The notes beneath the pieces are model-generated. The model saw only the letters and a program-made list of their open reading frames with translations, searched no databases and was not told the origin of the DNA. From positions 124,001-188,000 of the forward strand of contig CAVPNY010000009.1 in NCBI GenBank assembly GCA_963706905.1: a stretch of DNA of 64,000 nucleotides, in the 5' to 3' direction. A program made the translations under genes and the position numbers. The stretch is from CAVPNY01 sp963706905 (lineage in GTDB: Bacteria > Chloroflexota > Anaerolineae > Anaerolineales > UBA4823). This document shows, one piece after another, positions 18,161 through 27,486 of this stretch (position 1 is its first letter; every line of letters begins with the position of its first letter).

Positions 18161-19956
18161 GGCTGTCCACCTTTTGCCTGTGGCCAGCCAGAGGCTTTAT
18201 CCTTTCTATTTTGTTTCTGAGCCTATCTGTATCGGCATGTACTATCGCAGCTCCAGAGAGCCAACTTTCGACTGCAGTTAGTACTGCTATTGAAACTCCA
18301 CTCACTGCAATGTGGACACCACTTCAACCGCAACCTGCAACGCAGGCTGCATCCGCCACAATAACTGCCCAGCAACCAGCGGTAACCCTTTCGCAAGGAA
18401 CAGATATCACACATCTTCCAATCATCCTGGAGACATCCACACAACTCGACTCAACACCAGTTTGGATCGATCCGGGCTTGCCAAATGCATTCCGGGACAG
18501 CCTTTCCCTGGCAGCTGGATTCAGCCAGGTAGATGCAGCTGAACAGGCTCAAATACAGGTAAGCGTTGGGGATGTGAATCCAATCGGTCACTGGATTTAC
18601 GCCTTAGTGGCTCCCTTCCCTACAATTCCTGACGGCGTTTCTTCCAAGACAATCAAAAACGCCTGGCAGGGAAACAATGAGGGGCCATTCTCGGGCCAGC
18701 CAATCCTCCTGGATGAAAGCACCCTGATAGTGTTCAGCGCGCTGTGGGGCAATCCAGCACAGAACGCAACCAAGGTTTTGGCAACTGATAAGATTCTCCA
18801 GTATGCCTGGAATCATCGCCCGACCTGGGCACTGGTCCCTTTTGAAGACCTGGAACCCCGGTGGAAGGTATTGAAAGTCGGCAATCAATCGCCGCTGTTC
18901 AAGGATTTCGTAAGCCAAGATTACCCCCTGACGGTGCCCTTTTCTATTGAAGGTGATCCCGAACTAATCGCGAAGATAACCGGCGGGAACGAGGCCACGG
19001 CTGATCTCACCTCACCGCTTACAAACCGCCAATCTGATCAACTGACAACGGTTGCCCTGACTGGTGTCACCGCCATGGTGCGCGCCACTGCGTTCACCAT
19101 GCATCGCAACGGTATCACCTATCCAGCGCAGGACGTTGGTGAAATCCTCAGGGAAGCAGATATCACTCATATCAGCAACGAGATTCCTTTCACTCCAGAC
19201 TGCCCACCTCCCAATCCAACCCAGCCTGGCCTGCGTTTCTGCAGCGACCCGGACTACATCGGCCTGCTCGAGGAAGTCGGCACCGATATCGTCGAACTCA
19301 CCGGCGACCACTTTGGGGATTGGGGACCAGAGGCTATGATCTATACCCTGGAGATGTATGAGGAGCGCGATTGGGACTATTACGGCGGCGGGTATAACCG
19401 GGAAGACGCTCGCCAGGCTCGTTTGATCGAGCATAACGGAAACCGGCTGGCTTTTATCGGTTGCAATGCAAAAGGGGGCGGATATGCTACCGCCAGCGAG
19501 ACCCAGCCCGGAGCAGTGGCTTGCGATTACGATTGGATGCATCAAGAGATCAAACGCCTGACAAAAAAAGGGTATCAGGTGATTGTGACCTTCCAGCATT
19601 TTGAATACTATACCTATACCGCCCAGCCAAACCAGATCAGGGATTTTCAAGGCATGGCTGAGGCTGGCGCGGTTATTGTCAGCGGGAGTCAGGCTCACCA
19701 GCCTCAAGGTATGGAGTTCCACGAAAATGCCTTTATCCACTATGGCTTAGGGAACTTATTCTTCGACCAGTATCATTTCTGCACAGACAATGCGTGCGAT
19801 GATGGATTTATCAACCGGCATGTCTTTTATGCAGGTCGCTACATCAGTACAGAATTGATCCCGATTGTCTTCGTGGATTATGCCCGGCCGCGCCCGATGA
19901 CGCCCGAGGAGAGCGCGGTTCTATTGCGAACCATCTTCGCGGTAAGCGGGTGGTAA
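18157..19956 (+). CDS. Lipoprotein with C-terminal CapA-type metallophosphatase-like domain
   Basis: A 599-aa protein with a lipobox VSAC (Cys28). Residues about 60-290 form an extracytoplasmic domain with no confident match, reminiscent of a periplasmic-binding-protein fold. About 300-570 is a CapA (poly-gamma-glutamate synthesis) domain: VALTGVTAMVRATAF, ADITHISNE, LTGDHFGDWG, FQHFEYYTY, SGSQAHQPQGMEF and the closing HYGLGNLFFDQ correspond to the family's conserved metal-site blocks, though the usual N-N-H block reads G-D-H. It overlaps ftcD by 4 bp. The function may be cleavage or modification of a surface polymer. The link to the FTCD gene next door is unexplained. Confidence 0.78.
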   Translation: MRLSTFCLWPARGFILSILFLSLSVSACTIAAPESQLSTAVSTAIETPLTAMWTPLQPQPATQAASATITAQQPAVTLSQGTDITHLPIILETSTQLDSTPVWIDPGLPNAFRDSLSLAAGFSQVDAAEQAQIQVSVGDVNPIGHWIYALVAPFPTIPDGVSSKTIKNAWQGNNEGPFSGQPILLDESTLIVFSALWGNPAQNATKVLATDKILQYAWNHRPTWALVPFEDLEPRWKVLKVGNQSPLFKDFVSQDYPLTVPFSIEGDPELIAKITGGNEATADLTSPLTNRQSDQLTTVALTGVTAMVRATAFTMHRNGITYPAQDVGEILREADITHISNEIPFTPDCPPPNPTQPGLRFCSDPDYIGLLEEVGTDIVELTGDHFGDWGPEAMIYTLEMYEERDWDYYGGGYNREDARQARLIEHNGNRLAFIGCNAKGGGYATASETQPGAVACDYDWMHQEIKRLTKKGYQVIVTFQHFEYYTYTAQPNQIRDFQGMAEAGAVIVSGSQAHQPQGMEFHENAFIHYGLGNLFFDQYHFCTDNACDDGFINRHVFYAGRYISTELIPIVFVDYARPRPMTPEESAVLLRTIFAVSGW

Positions 19957-20002
19957 ATCGTCTTGAAGAATCACACAGTTTATAAAAATTTAGGAGGTTT
20001 AT

Positions 20003-20557
20003 ATGGGATTGAAGCCGGATCACTGGATTCGAAAAATGGCACACGAGCATAATATGATCGAACCCTTTGAAGACAGCCAGGTGCGCAATGGCGTCATCTC
20101 TTTTGGATTATCATCTTATGGCTATGATATCCGGGTGGCAGACGAATTCAAGATTTTTACCAATGTTTTCTCTGCCGTAGTCGACCCAAAGCATTTTGAC
20201 CCGAAATCAATGGTCGATTTCAAAGGAGAGGTATGCATAATCCCTCCGAATTCCTTCGCCCTGGCTCGTACTGTGGAATATTTCCGCATCCCTCGCACTG
20301 TCCTGACAGTCTGCCTGGGTAAATCGACTTATGCCCGCTGTGGGATCATTGTCAATGTGACTCCATTTGAGCCGGAATGGGAGGGCTATGTCACACTGGA
20401 AATCTCGAACACTACCCCCCTGCCTGCCAGGATTTACGCCAACGAAGGTATTGCACAGGTATTATTTTTTGAAGCGGATGAAGTTTGCAAGATATCCTAC
20501 GCAGATAAGAAGGGCAAGTACCAGAAACAGGAAGCGATTGTTCTGCCAAAGCTCTAG
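20003..20557 (+). CDS. dcd: dCTP deaminase
   Basis: A 184-aa protein matching the Dcd family end to end. It has the N-terminal KPDHWIRKMA, SSYGYDIRV, CIIPPNSFALARTVEYFRIP and LGKSTYARCGI (catalytic Ser/Arg pair), NVTPFEPEWEG and VTLEISNTTPLP with the catalytic Glu. It converts dCTP to dUTP for dTMP synthesis. An ideal AGGAGG precedes the ATG by 6 nt. It stands alone, 46 bp after the CapA gene, and converges with the minus-strand run that starts at comEA. Confidence 0.95.
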   Translation: MGLKPDHWIRKMAHEHNMIEPFEDSQVRNGVISFGLSSYGYDIRVADEFKIFTNVFSAVVDPKHFDPKSMVDFKGEVCIIPPNSFALARTVEYFRIPRTVLTVCLGKSTYARCGIIVNVTPFEPEWEGYVTLEISNTTPLPARIYANEGIAQVLFFEADEVCKISYADKKGKYQKQEAIVLPKL

Positions 20558-20649
20558 GGAAAATAGCAGGTCCGGTTGTTTAAATTGCCAACCGGGCAGG
20601 TTGAAGCAGTGATCCGTAATCCAGGTTTACCTCGATCACCCGCAAGGGA

Positions 20650-21246
20650 TCAGGGTGATTGACCTACTGTGATGTAATCTTTAATCTGATCGAATTTTGC
20701 ATCCCCGATCCCGTTTACTGCCTGAATCTCCTCTATATTCTCGAAGGGTCCAAATTGCTGGCGGTATTCGATGATGTGTTGTGCGATCACCGGTCCAATG
20801 CCAGGTAAGCTCTCGAGTTCGGTTTGAGTAGCCAGATTGATGTTAATCGGCCTAGCTGGATCAGGTGTGGCGAGCGAAGGTTGTCCCTCGGGCAGATTTG
20901 GAATGCTCTCCCCTCTCTCAGTAGGTTCAGGAACCGCTTGCTTCCACGGAACCCAGACCTGCTGCCCATCTTCAAGGAAAGCGGCCAGGTTAATCAATCC
21001 TGCATCGGCATCAGGCAGAAGACCACCTGCCGCAACCAAAGCATCTTGCGTACGCGCCCCAGCCGGAAGCGCATACATCCCAGGGCTGGCTATTGCGCCG
21101 GTGACGTGAACCAATAAAGGAGCAAGGGTGGGAGGAGGGGCTAATTTAATTGGCTCACCCTTGGGCTGTCTGGTGATCAGAAAAACCAGACCTATGCCCA
21201 AGAAAGTGAGCACAACAGCAAAAGCCACAGCCCACCACGTTTTCAT
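20650..21246 (-). CDS. comEA: ComEA-type SLBB and helix-hairpin-helix DNA-binding protein
   Basis: The 198-aa protein has an N-terminal membrane anchor (AVAFAVVLTFLGIGLVFLI), an SLBB-like domain (about 45-100, VHVTGAIASPGMYALPAGA) and a C-terminal double helix-hairpin-helix (about 133-195, LESLPGIGPVIAQHIIEYR and AVNGIGDAKFDQI). This is the architecture of the competence DNA receptor ComEA, which binds incoming double-stranded DNA outside the membrane. An AGGGGAGGAG ribosome binding site precedes the ATG. No comEC is in the window, so natural competence is only suggested. Confidence 0.87.
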   Translation of the reverse strand: MKTWWAVAFAVVLTFLGIGLVFLITRQPKGEPIKLAPPPTLAPLLVHVTGAIASPGMYALPAGARTQDALVAAGGLLPDADAGLINLAAFLEDGQQVWVPWKQAVPEPTERGESIPNLPEGQPSLATPDPARPININLATQTELESLPGIGPVIAQHIIEYRQQFGPFENIEEIQAVNGIGDAKFDQIKDYITVGQSP

Positions 21247-21305
21247 ATTCTCCTCCCCTTAAATCATAAAATCCAATTCCCCGGAATTTATAGCCAGTTG
21301 AGGGG

Positions 21306-22268
21306 TCAGACGTCCATCGGCTCCAGAATCAGGCTTAATCCCAGGCGTTGCCGGCTTGCATCGACTTGTAGGATTCGTACCATCACCCGCGAGCCCTCGT
21401 GGATCAATTCATCCGGCTTGACCTGCCCATTATGTGTGTCCATCTCTGAGATATGGATCAGACCATCCAATCCCTCTTCCAGACGAGCGAAAGCGCCAAA
21501 ATGCATGACTGAAGTGACCTCGGCTTCCACTACCTGACCAGGGGTATACCGTTCTTCGGCAGTCTCCCAAGGATTAGCAATCAGCCGTTTCAAGCTGAGC
21601 GCTACTCGTAACCTTTCCCGGTCAACACTGATGATAAAGACCTGAATCCGGTCGCTGATACTCACCATGTCGGCAGGATGGCGAACACGACCCCAGGATA
21701 ATTCGGAGACATGCACCAATCCTTCCAGTCCTCCCAGGTCAACGAAGACTCCAAAATCAGTGATATTGGTCACCTGACCCCAAACTCTTCCACCTGGCTG
21801 AAGCATATCCAGCAGGGCTGTCCGGCGCCCTGGTTCAGACAGGGCTGCCCGCTCAGAAAATACTACCCGCCCGCGAGAGGGATCACATTCAATTACCTTC
21901 AACACAAGCGAAGATTCTACATAACGTCCTAACAGGCGGTCTCGCTCGTCATCCGATTTCTCGCATGGAATGTTCACCAGGTGGGAGACTGGAACGAAGC
22001 CCTGCATGTTCTCCCCTTCAACCAGAAGTCCTCCCCGGTTATAGCCAGTCACTAATAAGCTTACCGTTTCGTCACGCTCGTAGATTATGCGGGCATGATC
22101 CCAATCCACATTCAATGGACGAGGTTCTTTATTGAGCCCCGGTTGCGATGGCCTGACATCTTTTGAAATTGGCTTGCTATCCTCTGCCAGGATCGCTGAC
22201 CACCACGATTCATCAATCGGCGGCGGTCCCCCTTCTTGTAAAGTTCGAGAGATTGGTTTGTTCACCAT
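21306..22268 (-). CDS. S1 RNA-binding domain protein (RpsA-like, three S1 domains)
   Basis: The 320-aa product contains three S1 motifs. The first, about 70-140, is divergent (LLVTGYNRGGLLVEGENMQG); the second, about 153-225, has GQVTNITDFGVFVDLGGLEG; the third, about 240-312, has AEVTSVMHFGAFARLEEGLDG. Many bacteria outside the Proteobacteria carry such short RpsA-like proteins, which bind mRNA at the 30S subunit. Whether this is the ribosomal protein itself or a paralog cannot be decided here. It lies between comEA and a membrane sensor on the same strand. Confidence 0.85.
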   Translation of the reverse strand: MVNKPISRTLQEGGPPPIDESWWSAILAEDSKPISKDVRPSQPGLNKEPRPLNVDWDHARIIYERDETVSLLVTGYNRGGLLVEGENMQGFVPVSHLVNIPCEKSDDERDRLLGRYVESSLVLKVIECDPSRGRVVFSERAALSEPGRRTALLDMLQPGGRVWGQVTNITDFGVFVDLGGLEGLVHVSELSWGRVRHPADMVSISDRIQVFIISVDRERLRVALSLKRLIANPWETAEERYTPGQVVEAEVTSVMHFGAFARLEEGLDGLIHISEMDTHNGQVKPDELIHEGSRVMVRILQVDASRQRLGLSLILEPMDV

Positions 22269-22324
22269 TAATCCCTACCTTCTCAGGATAAAGTGCGCGA
22301 AAAGCAGTCCTCCAGAATGATTGC

Positions 22325-24283
22325 TTAATACCTTAAGTTTAGCACTTCTTGGGTTTGTTTGGAAATAAATTGCTCCTCTCTAGCCTCCTTTTCCATAACA
22401 GCGATGGCTTTGGCGACTGCTTCAATAGCAACACGCTGCTTCCGGTATAGATCGGCTTCAGATACAGATAGCTTTACGGCGATTTCACGGACTTTTCGCC
22501 CCTCCATAAATTTCATCTCAAGAATATTGTATAAAATCCATTCGCCCGTAAAGCGACGCTCGCCTTCCGGGCGCGTGCGTTGGATCGCTTCCTGTAAAAT
22601 AGCCCGCAAAGCGTTGATTGGATTGCCCTCATGATTGGCGATGGCTCGCTGGACAATCTGCAACCGCAACAAGGGACTTTGCGAAAGTTTGGGACCTCCC
22701 CAATAATGACTTAACGCATCTTTCACCCAACGAGAGAGGTCACGGTCATCCAGGCTGACGAGCGGGGAAGTCAACACCTCCACTCCATCATAGCGCGCCG
22801 CCGCCCGAAGGCGTTGAATCATACCTACCTGGGAGGTCAGGGCCTCCACCGAGGTGAATACCTGTTGCTGCATCAGCCGATCCTGCAATGCCATAGCAGC
22901 CCGGCGAGCCAGCACACGGAGCGCTTCGACCTGATCTTCATCCAGGGCGCCTGCCGGATTGCGCCCTGCCCCTAACAAACCGATCAATCGCTCACTTTCA
23001 TCGTCATTCTCAAAAAGCGGTATTACCCAAAAATCTTTCCAATGAAATAGTTGCTCGTATTCCGTCCGCTGTACCCCCGGCCCTCCGCTTTTGGAAACCG
23101 CCTCGGCGAGGTCCTGAGGTAAATCGCTCTCTCCAAACGGACTAGGGCCACCCAGCGTCACGAGCATGCCGGAGCTTTCGTTGCCCAGATTTACCAGAAA
23201 GGCTTTGCTAATCTGCAAGCGGTCACAAACTGCCGCTAACACCGACTCAAGGAAGTCACGCAGATCACCTGATGTTAGCAGACGTTCTTCCAGGGTTTGG
23301 ATCAGCTCCAGGTTATCACGATCGCCGCTATAGAACAACCAGCGCTCCCACAGGGGAGCAATCAAGGTGATCATGTGCTCCATTAATAAGAGTGTCACCA
23401 CCATAATCACCGGAATGGCTGTCTGATAAGGAATGCCAGATGCGTCTCCAACTCGGCGGACGATCGTAGTTACCGCCAAGACGGTCGAAGCGGTTATCGG
23501 GCCGCGCATCAACCATTTAAATAAGCGGCGTTTTACCACCCGATCTGGCCAGGAGACGCCAAAAAAGGCTACAGAATAAGCCATCAGCACGAGCAATACC
23601 GATACCAATAAATTACTTACCACAGCAGCCACCCAAAACAGCAGTGGATGCGCCGTGGCTGTACCTGGACCGAAGAGCAAGAACGGATAAGAACCCAGAA
23701 CCGGCGCTAACGCACCTAGGAGTAGATAGCGCATCCGCCGGCGGGAGGTGCTGGTGACGGTACGCTGGTAAGCGCGATATAAATTGATCCAGCCCCACCC
23801 GGTGATAACCACATAAAAAAGAGCGAAAACCCAGGTGAGCCAGGTTCGTCCCAGGTACGGAGCAGGCCCCAGGTTCATCACCAGCGACCGAACCAACCAA
23901 CCGCCAATGAGAGCAAACAGAAAGACAAACGATAAGAGATAGACTATCCTGACCAAACGACGGCGACGACCACGTGAGGGTCGTCCAGTCGTCTCGAGGA
24001 GTGCATCGGAAAAGTGAAAATAGGCAGGCGGCAGGAAGATGATCCCGAGCCATTCAAAGTGCAACCAAAATCCAGCCCCCTGCGCCGGGTTTATGACACT
24101 TGCAATCGCCTCTCCAGCAGAAACGATCACCATACAGAACAATATGGAGGCAAAAGTGCGCGCCACCCGATCTCGCAGGTTAAACGACAATGCATATAAC
24201 AACAGAGAGAAAGCCGTGATTGCAATGCCTGCAATCAATAGCTCATTAACCGTTTGTAAACCCTTGATGATCAAATCGAGCAT
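22325..24283 (-). CDS. Polytopic membrane protein with GAF domain and C-terminal helix-turn-helix-like region
   Basis: I start at ATG 24283 (MLDLIIKGLQTVNELL); a TTG at 24304 is an alternative. About eight hydrophobic segments fill residues 1-330, resembling the 7TM N-terminal sensor region of histidine kinases. A GAF-like domain (about 350-490) includes LLTSGDLRDFLESVLAAVCDR and VEALRVLARRAAMALQDR. There is no kinase, GGDEF or phosphatase domain after it. The protein instead ends with a region containing GRKVREIAVKLSVSEADLYRK, which looks like a helix-turn-helix. It may be a one-component membrane sensor-regulator. The signal and target are unknown. Confidence 0.68.
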   Translation of the reverse strand: MLDLIIKGLQTVNELLIAGIAITAFSLLLYALSFNLRDRVARTFASILFCMVIVSAGEAIASVINPAQGAGFWLHFEWLGIIFLPPAYFHFSDALLETTGRPSRGRRRRLVRIVYLLSFVFLFALIGGWLVRSLVMNLGPAPYLGRTWLTWVFALFYVVITGWGWINLYRAYQRTVTSTSRRRMRYLLLGALAPVLGSYPFLLFGPGTATAHPLLFWVAAVVSNLLVSVLLVLMAYSVAFFGVSWPDRVVKRRLFKWLMRGPITASTVLAVTTIVRRVGDASGIPYQTAIPVIMVVTLLLMEHMITLIAPLWERWLFYSGDRDNLELIQTLEERLLTSGDLRDFLESVLAAVCDRLQISKAFLVNLGNESSGMLVTLGGPSPFGESDLPQDLAEAVSKSGGPGVQRTEYEQLFHWKDFWVIPLFENDDESERLIGLLGAGRNPAGALDEDQVEALRVLARRAAMALQDRLMQQQVFTSVEALTSQVGMIQRLRAAARYDGVEVLTSPLVSLDDRDLSRWVKDALSHYWGGPKLSQSPLLRLQIVQRAIANHEGNPINALRAILQEAIQRTRPEGERRFTGEWILYNILEMKFMEGRKVREIAVKLSVSEADLYRKQRVAIEAVAKAIAVMEKEAREEQFISKQTQEVLNLRY

Positions 24284-24314
24284 ACCAGCTACCCCGATAA
24301 ACAAAGCTCTCTAC

Positions 24315-24857
24315 TTATATAAGCCATTTGGAGAATAATAAGACGGCATCCTGGTTGGGGTAATAATGGTCAATAAATCCACAGAAATCAAAGCCTAATA
24401 TTTGGACAAATTGAATTGCCGGGTAGTTCTTGGGTTGCATTTCAAGGATCAGGCGCTGGCTACCTAGCTGGGTTGCTACCCAATCCTGGGCTGCCAGGAC
24501 TATGCCGCTGCCAATCCCCTGACGGCGAAAACGGTGGTCCACCACTACATCAGTCATCCAGGTAGTAAAGGGGAGGGTTTCCCGGGACAGGCTGGCATAA
24601 CCTACAGGCTCACCGTTTAGAACAGCGACCAGCAGCCCAGATCGTTTCTGCCAGCTTTCAGCCAAAGCGCCTGGTGAACGCGGGTAATCGACCTTGACAG
24701 ACCGAGGCAGGCGCGCCTCTCGAAAAGTTGCTCCCAACTGGTCAGCTTCCAATCGGTATTCCATCTGCCAAGCATGATCGCTCGTAAAGCTGTGATCGAG
24801 TTGGATCAAAACCGGGATGTCGTTTTCAATTGCTGGTCGAATTTCAATTTCGGGCAT
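24315..24857 (-). CDS. GNAT-family N-acetyltransferase
   Basis: A 180-aa GNAT fold: an N-terminal IEIRPAIENDIPVLIQLD, the central strand pair TTWMTDVVVDHRFRRQGIGSGIV carrying the acetyl-CoA pyrophosphate-binding R/Q-x-x-G-x-G/S loop, and a C-terminal FVQILGFDFCGFIDHYY. The substrate cannot be read from the sequence. It is on the same strand as the sensor gene, 31 bp upstream of it. Confidence 0.85.
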   Translation of the reverse strand: MPEIEIRPAIENDIPVLIQLDHSFTSDHAWQMEYRLEADQLGATFREARLPRSVKVDYPRSPGALAESWQKRSGLLVAVLNGEPVGYASLSRETLPFTTWMTDVVVDHRFRRQGIGSGIVLAAQDWVATQLGSQRLILEMQPKNYPAIQFVQILGFDFCGFIDHYYPNQDAVLLFSKWLI

Positions 24858-24875
24858 CGGGTTTTCCAGAACTCC

Positions 24876-25598
24876 TTAAGGTCCGGCTGTTTCAACCGGA
24901 TTGTTCACTCGCACCTGGATCACACATGGGGGCAAAGAATTCCCCTGGTTGTCAGTCACCACCAAACGAAGCATATAATCTCCTGGGGATAAGGTGCGGG
25001 TATCCCATTGACCCAGATCGCTGTCTTGTTTTATCTCACGGCCGGCCTGGATTGTTAACCATACGTCCTGATCTGGACTGGCAACTTCGTATTTATAGAA
25101 ACCGAAATTTTCAATATTGGCTGTGCCTTTGATTGTAATCACGCCGCTCAACTCCACCCCTTCCTGGGGTGACGAGATCATGATTTGATCAGGTACACAA
25201 CCTTCTCCAACAAGCTGAACCGCAGCAGGCGTGGGGCTTGAATCAATTTGGGTTCCTTCCACGGCGGCCTGATCGCCTTCATTTACCGCAGCCAGAGTGA
25301 AAGTTGGCGTTGCCAGAAGATTTAATGTTGGAGTCATGAGTGGATTCGATTCAGGGAAGGAAGGCGCTACGAAGGTTACCATTGCGAAAACAGCTATCCC
25401 AATCAGCAATACCAGCACTGCCATGCCAGCAGACTGATTAAGCCGGGATTGAGCGCTTTCCCGTTCCAGGCCAAAAGCAGCCGCGCGCATCTCCTCCCAA
25501 GCCAGGATAAACTTACGGACATATATCAGTCCCCCTACTGCCAGCGTCAGGTATATCCATAATTCGTAAGCTCTAAAGAATCGCAGTACTTCATCCAT
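24876..25598 (-). CDS. Membrane-anchored protein with C-terminal Ig-like domain, unknown function
   Basis: A 240-aa protein with two N-terminal hydrophobic segments (LWIYLTLAVGGLIYV and MAVLVLLIGIAVFAMVTFV), a Thr/Pro/Ala-rich spacer and an extracytoplasmic beta domain (about 145-240) with ISSPQEGVELSGVITIKGTA, SPGDYMLRLVVTDNQGN and ending IQVRVNNPVETAGP. The domain resembles bacterial Ig-like folds found on cell-surface proteins. I do not recognise the family. It lies between the GNAT gene (18 bp) and the PNP gene (34 bp), probably in one transcript. Confidence 0.6.
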   Translation of the reverse strand: MDEVLRFFRAYELWIYLTLAVGGLIYVRKFILAWEEMRAAAFGLERESAQSRLNQSAGMAVLVLLIGIAVFAMVTFVAPSFPESNPLMTPTLNLLATPTFTLAAVNEGDQAAVEGTQIDSSPTPAAVQLVGEGCVPDQIMISSPQEGVELSGVITIKGTANIENFGFYKYEVASPDQDVWLTIQAGREIKQDSDLGQWDTRTLSPGDYMLRLVVTDNQGNSLPPCVIQVRVNNPVETAGP

Positions 25599-25632
25599 TT
25601 CGATATATAAACTGCTGAATGGGTTATGCGTC

Positions 25633-26469
25633 CTACAAACGATTTAACACACCCGAAATCAGCGCCGTCAGACGGGGGACAATGATCTTGCCAGCCTCCA
25701 GTACTTCCTCATGAGTGGTCAAAGTCAACCCATCCAGGTTGGCCTTGTTACTTATCGTAGAGATCCCCAGCACGCGCGTTCCGCCTTGCCGAGCAACCGT
25801 AACCTCCGGAACGGTCGACATACCGACCGCATCTGCACCCATCCCCCTCAAGAAACGCAGATCAGCCGGGGTCTCGAAGGAAGGTCCTGCCAGGCAAATG
25901 TAGACGCCTTCCCATAAAGCTATCCCCTTCTCTCTAGCTACATCCCGAGCTAACGCTGCCAGGTCCCTGTCATATGCCTGACCCATATCAGGGAAACGTG
26001 GCCCAAACTCATCCAGGTTCGGGCCGCGCAAAGGACTCTCGCCGGTCATCCCTATCAGGTTCAGATGGTCAGTGATCAACATAAGATCCCCAGGGACGTA
26101 ATCCGGGTTGACGGCACCCGCTGCATTGGTCACGATCAAAATCTCGACCCCCAGCCGCTGCATCACTCGAACCGGCAGCCCTACCAGGGACATGCTGTAT
26201 CCTTCATAGAAATGAATCCGGCCCTGCATGACCAGCACATCCTGGCCTTCCAACTTACCGATAATCAGACGCCCCTCGTGCCCCTGTACGGTGGAGACCG
26301 GCCATAAGGGCAATTCTCCAAACCTGATCACGGTCGGATCCTGAACTGCTTCCGCCAGAGGACCCAAACCGGAACCCAAAATAATCCCAATGCGGGGGGC
26401 GCTCTTGATTCGGGCGCGCAATGCTTGAGCAGTGCGATCGATATCGGATACAGTCAGAAAATTACTCAT
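25633..26469 (-). CDS. punA: Purine-nucleoside phosphorylase (inosine/guanosine type)
   Basis: A 278-aa trimeric-type PNP. It has the phosphate-binding loop ILGSGLGPLAEAV (about 29-41), the GHEGRLIIGKLEG and MQGRIHFYEGY blocks, VTNAAGAVNPDYVPGDLM and the base-binding GMSTVPEVTVARQGG. It cleaves purine nucleosides with phosphate to free base and ribose-1-phosphate for salvage. It is 15 bp downstream of the Xer-like gene, suggesting co-transcription. The start ATG at 26469 fits the family's length. Confidence 0.93.
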   Translation of the reverse strand: MSNFLTVSDIDRTAQALRARIKSAPRIGIILGSGLGPLAEAVQDPTVIRFGELPLWPVSTVQGHEGRLIIGKLEGQDVLVMQGRIHFYEGYSMSLVGLPVRVMQRLGVEILIVTNAAGAVNPDYVPGDLMLITDHLNLIGMTGESPLRGPNLDEFGPRFPDMGQAYDRDLAALARDVAREKGIALWEGVYICLAGPSFETPADLRFLRGMGADAVGMSTVPEVTVARQGGTRVLGISTISNKANLDGLTLTTHEEVLEAGKIIVPRLTALISGVLNRL

Positions 26470-26484
26470 CGTTTTTTTACCACC

Positions 26485-27396
26485 TTATACATTGGATTCC
26501 ATAGTTGCTTGTAACTCGGCCGTTTTTAAGCGACGGATAAGCGCCTGGGTAGAAAATGGATTGCGATGGCCCAGCACGGTCTGGATCTCAGAAAGCGGCT
26601 TGCCTGACCTGGCCAGCCTAATTACTGCGGTATGGCGCACTTGCCGAGGGGTAATATTCAATGGTGGATCCAGCATCAGTCCCCAGGCGTGCAGAATCTG
26701 CCAGATACCTTGCCTGGTAAGCCGACCGTCCAGCTGGCTGATAAACAAGGCCGGCTCGTCGCGGCGGTGATTCAAATCCGGCCGCCCTTCCCTTATATAG
26801 CGTTCAACCGCCGGGTGAGCCATGCCAAGTGATATCCAGATATCTTCCCCATCCAAGCTTACCAAGTGCAGTCGCCTAGCCCGCAAATCCAAGTCCGTCA
26901 GATTCAAGGCAGCCACACTACTCACCGATAAACCGGTCTCGGCCAACAACATTAAGAGCGCTTGATCTCGAAATGCGCGTGGATGTGGTGATGTACCGAT
27001 CAGGCTAAATAAGCTGGTAACCTGATCCTGGGTTAAAAATGGCGGTGGTACACAAGAAGATGATGAGGAAGACGCAGACAGACCAGCCAGCCCGCCTGCA
27101 GGGATGAACATGATTTCGGAGCTCAGTCCCTCACCTGAAAGGTACAGATTGAATTTGCGCAAGGTAGACAAGCGACGAGACAAGGTGCTTGGCTTCCGCC
27201 CCTGGCGTTGTTCAAACTCGAGGAAACTCCTTACCCTGCCTGCATCGAGATCAGCTATCTGCACCGGGCGCTGAAGCAGGTCTAGTAAGAAGTCCAAAAA
27301 AACACGCAGATCGCTGGCATAAGCTAATCGCGTGCTTCTCGAACAAGCCGAAGAGGCCTCCAAACTATCCAGAAAGGCGCTTACCTGTAATTGCAT
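26485..27396 (-). CDS. Xer-like tyrosine recombinase fold, catalytic residues mostly lost
   Basis: A 303-aa protein with the SAM-like N-terminal core-binding domain (LDSLEASSACSRSTRLAYAS) and a C-terminal domain colinear with XerC/XerD: LLMLLAETGLSVSSVAALNL, TPRQVRHTAVIRLARSG and QTVLGHRNPFSTQALIRRL. Against the family pattern the first catalytic Arg (GLRxSE) is Ser, the beta-hairpin Lys position reads SLDGED, the H of HxxR is Arg, and the nucleophilic Tyr position (TTQxYxH) is Leu. Only the second Arg and the LGH histidine remain. It therefore probably binds DNA without cutting it. Its place beside PNP gives no clue to the role. Confidence 0.82.
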   Translation of the reverse strand: MQLQVSAFLDSLEASSACSRSTRLAYASDLRVFLDFLLDLLQRPVQIADLDAGRVRSFLEFEQRQGRKPSTLSRRLSTLRKFNLYLSGEGLSSEIMFIPAGGLAGLSASSSSSSCVPPPFLTQDQVTSLFSLIGTSPHPRAFRDQALLMLLAETGLSVSSVAALNLTDLDLRARRLHLVSLDGEDIWISLGMAHPAVERYIREGRPDLNHRRDEPALFISQLDGRLTRQGIWQILHAWGLMLDPPLNITPRQVRHTAVIRLARSGKPLSEIQTVLGHRNPFSTQALIRRLKTAELQATMESNV

Positions 27397-27486
27397 AAAG
27401 GTAAATTAACCCCTCCCGAACTGAGACTCACCGCTTGATCCCGGTTCAAAGAGCGGTAACAATAATGCCCTCCTTGGCAAGGGTGA

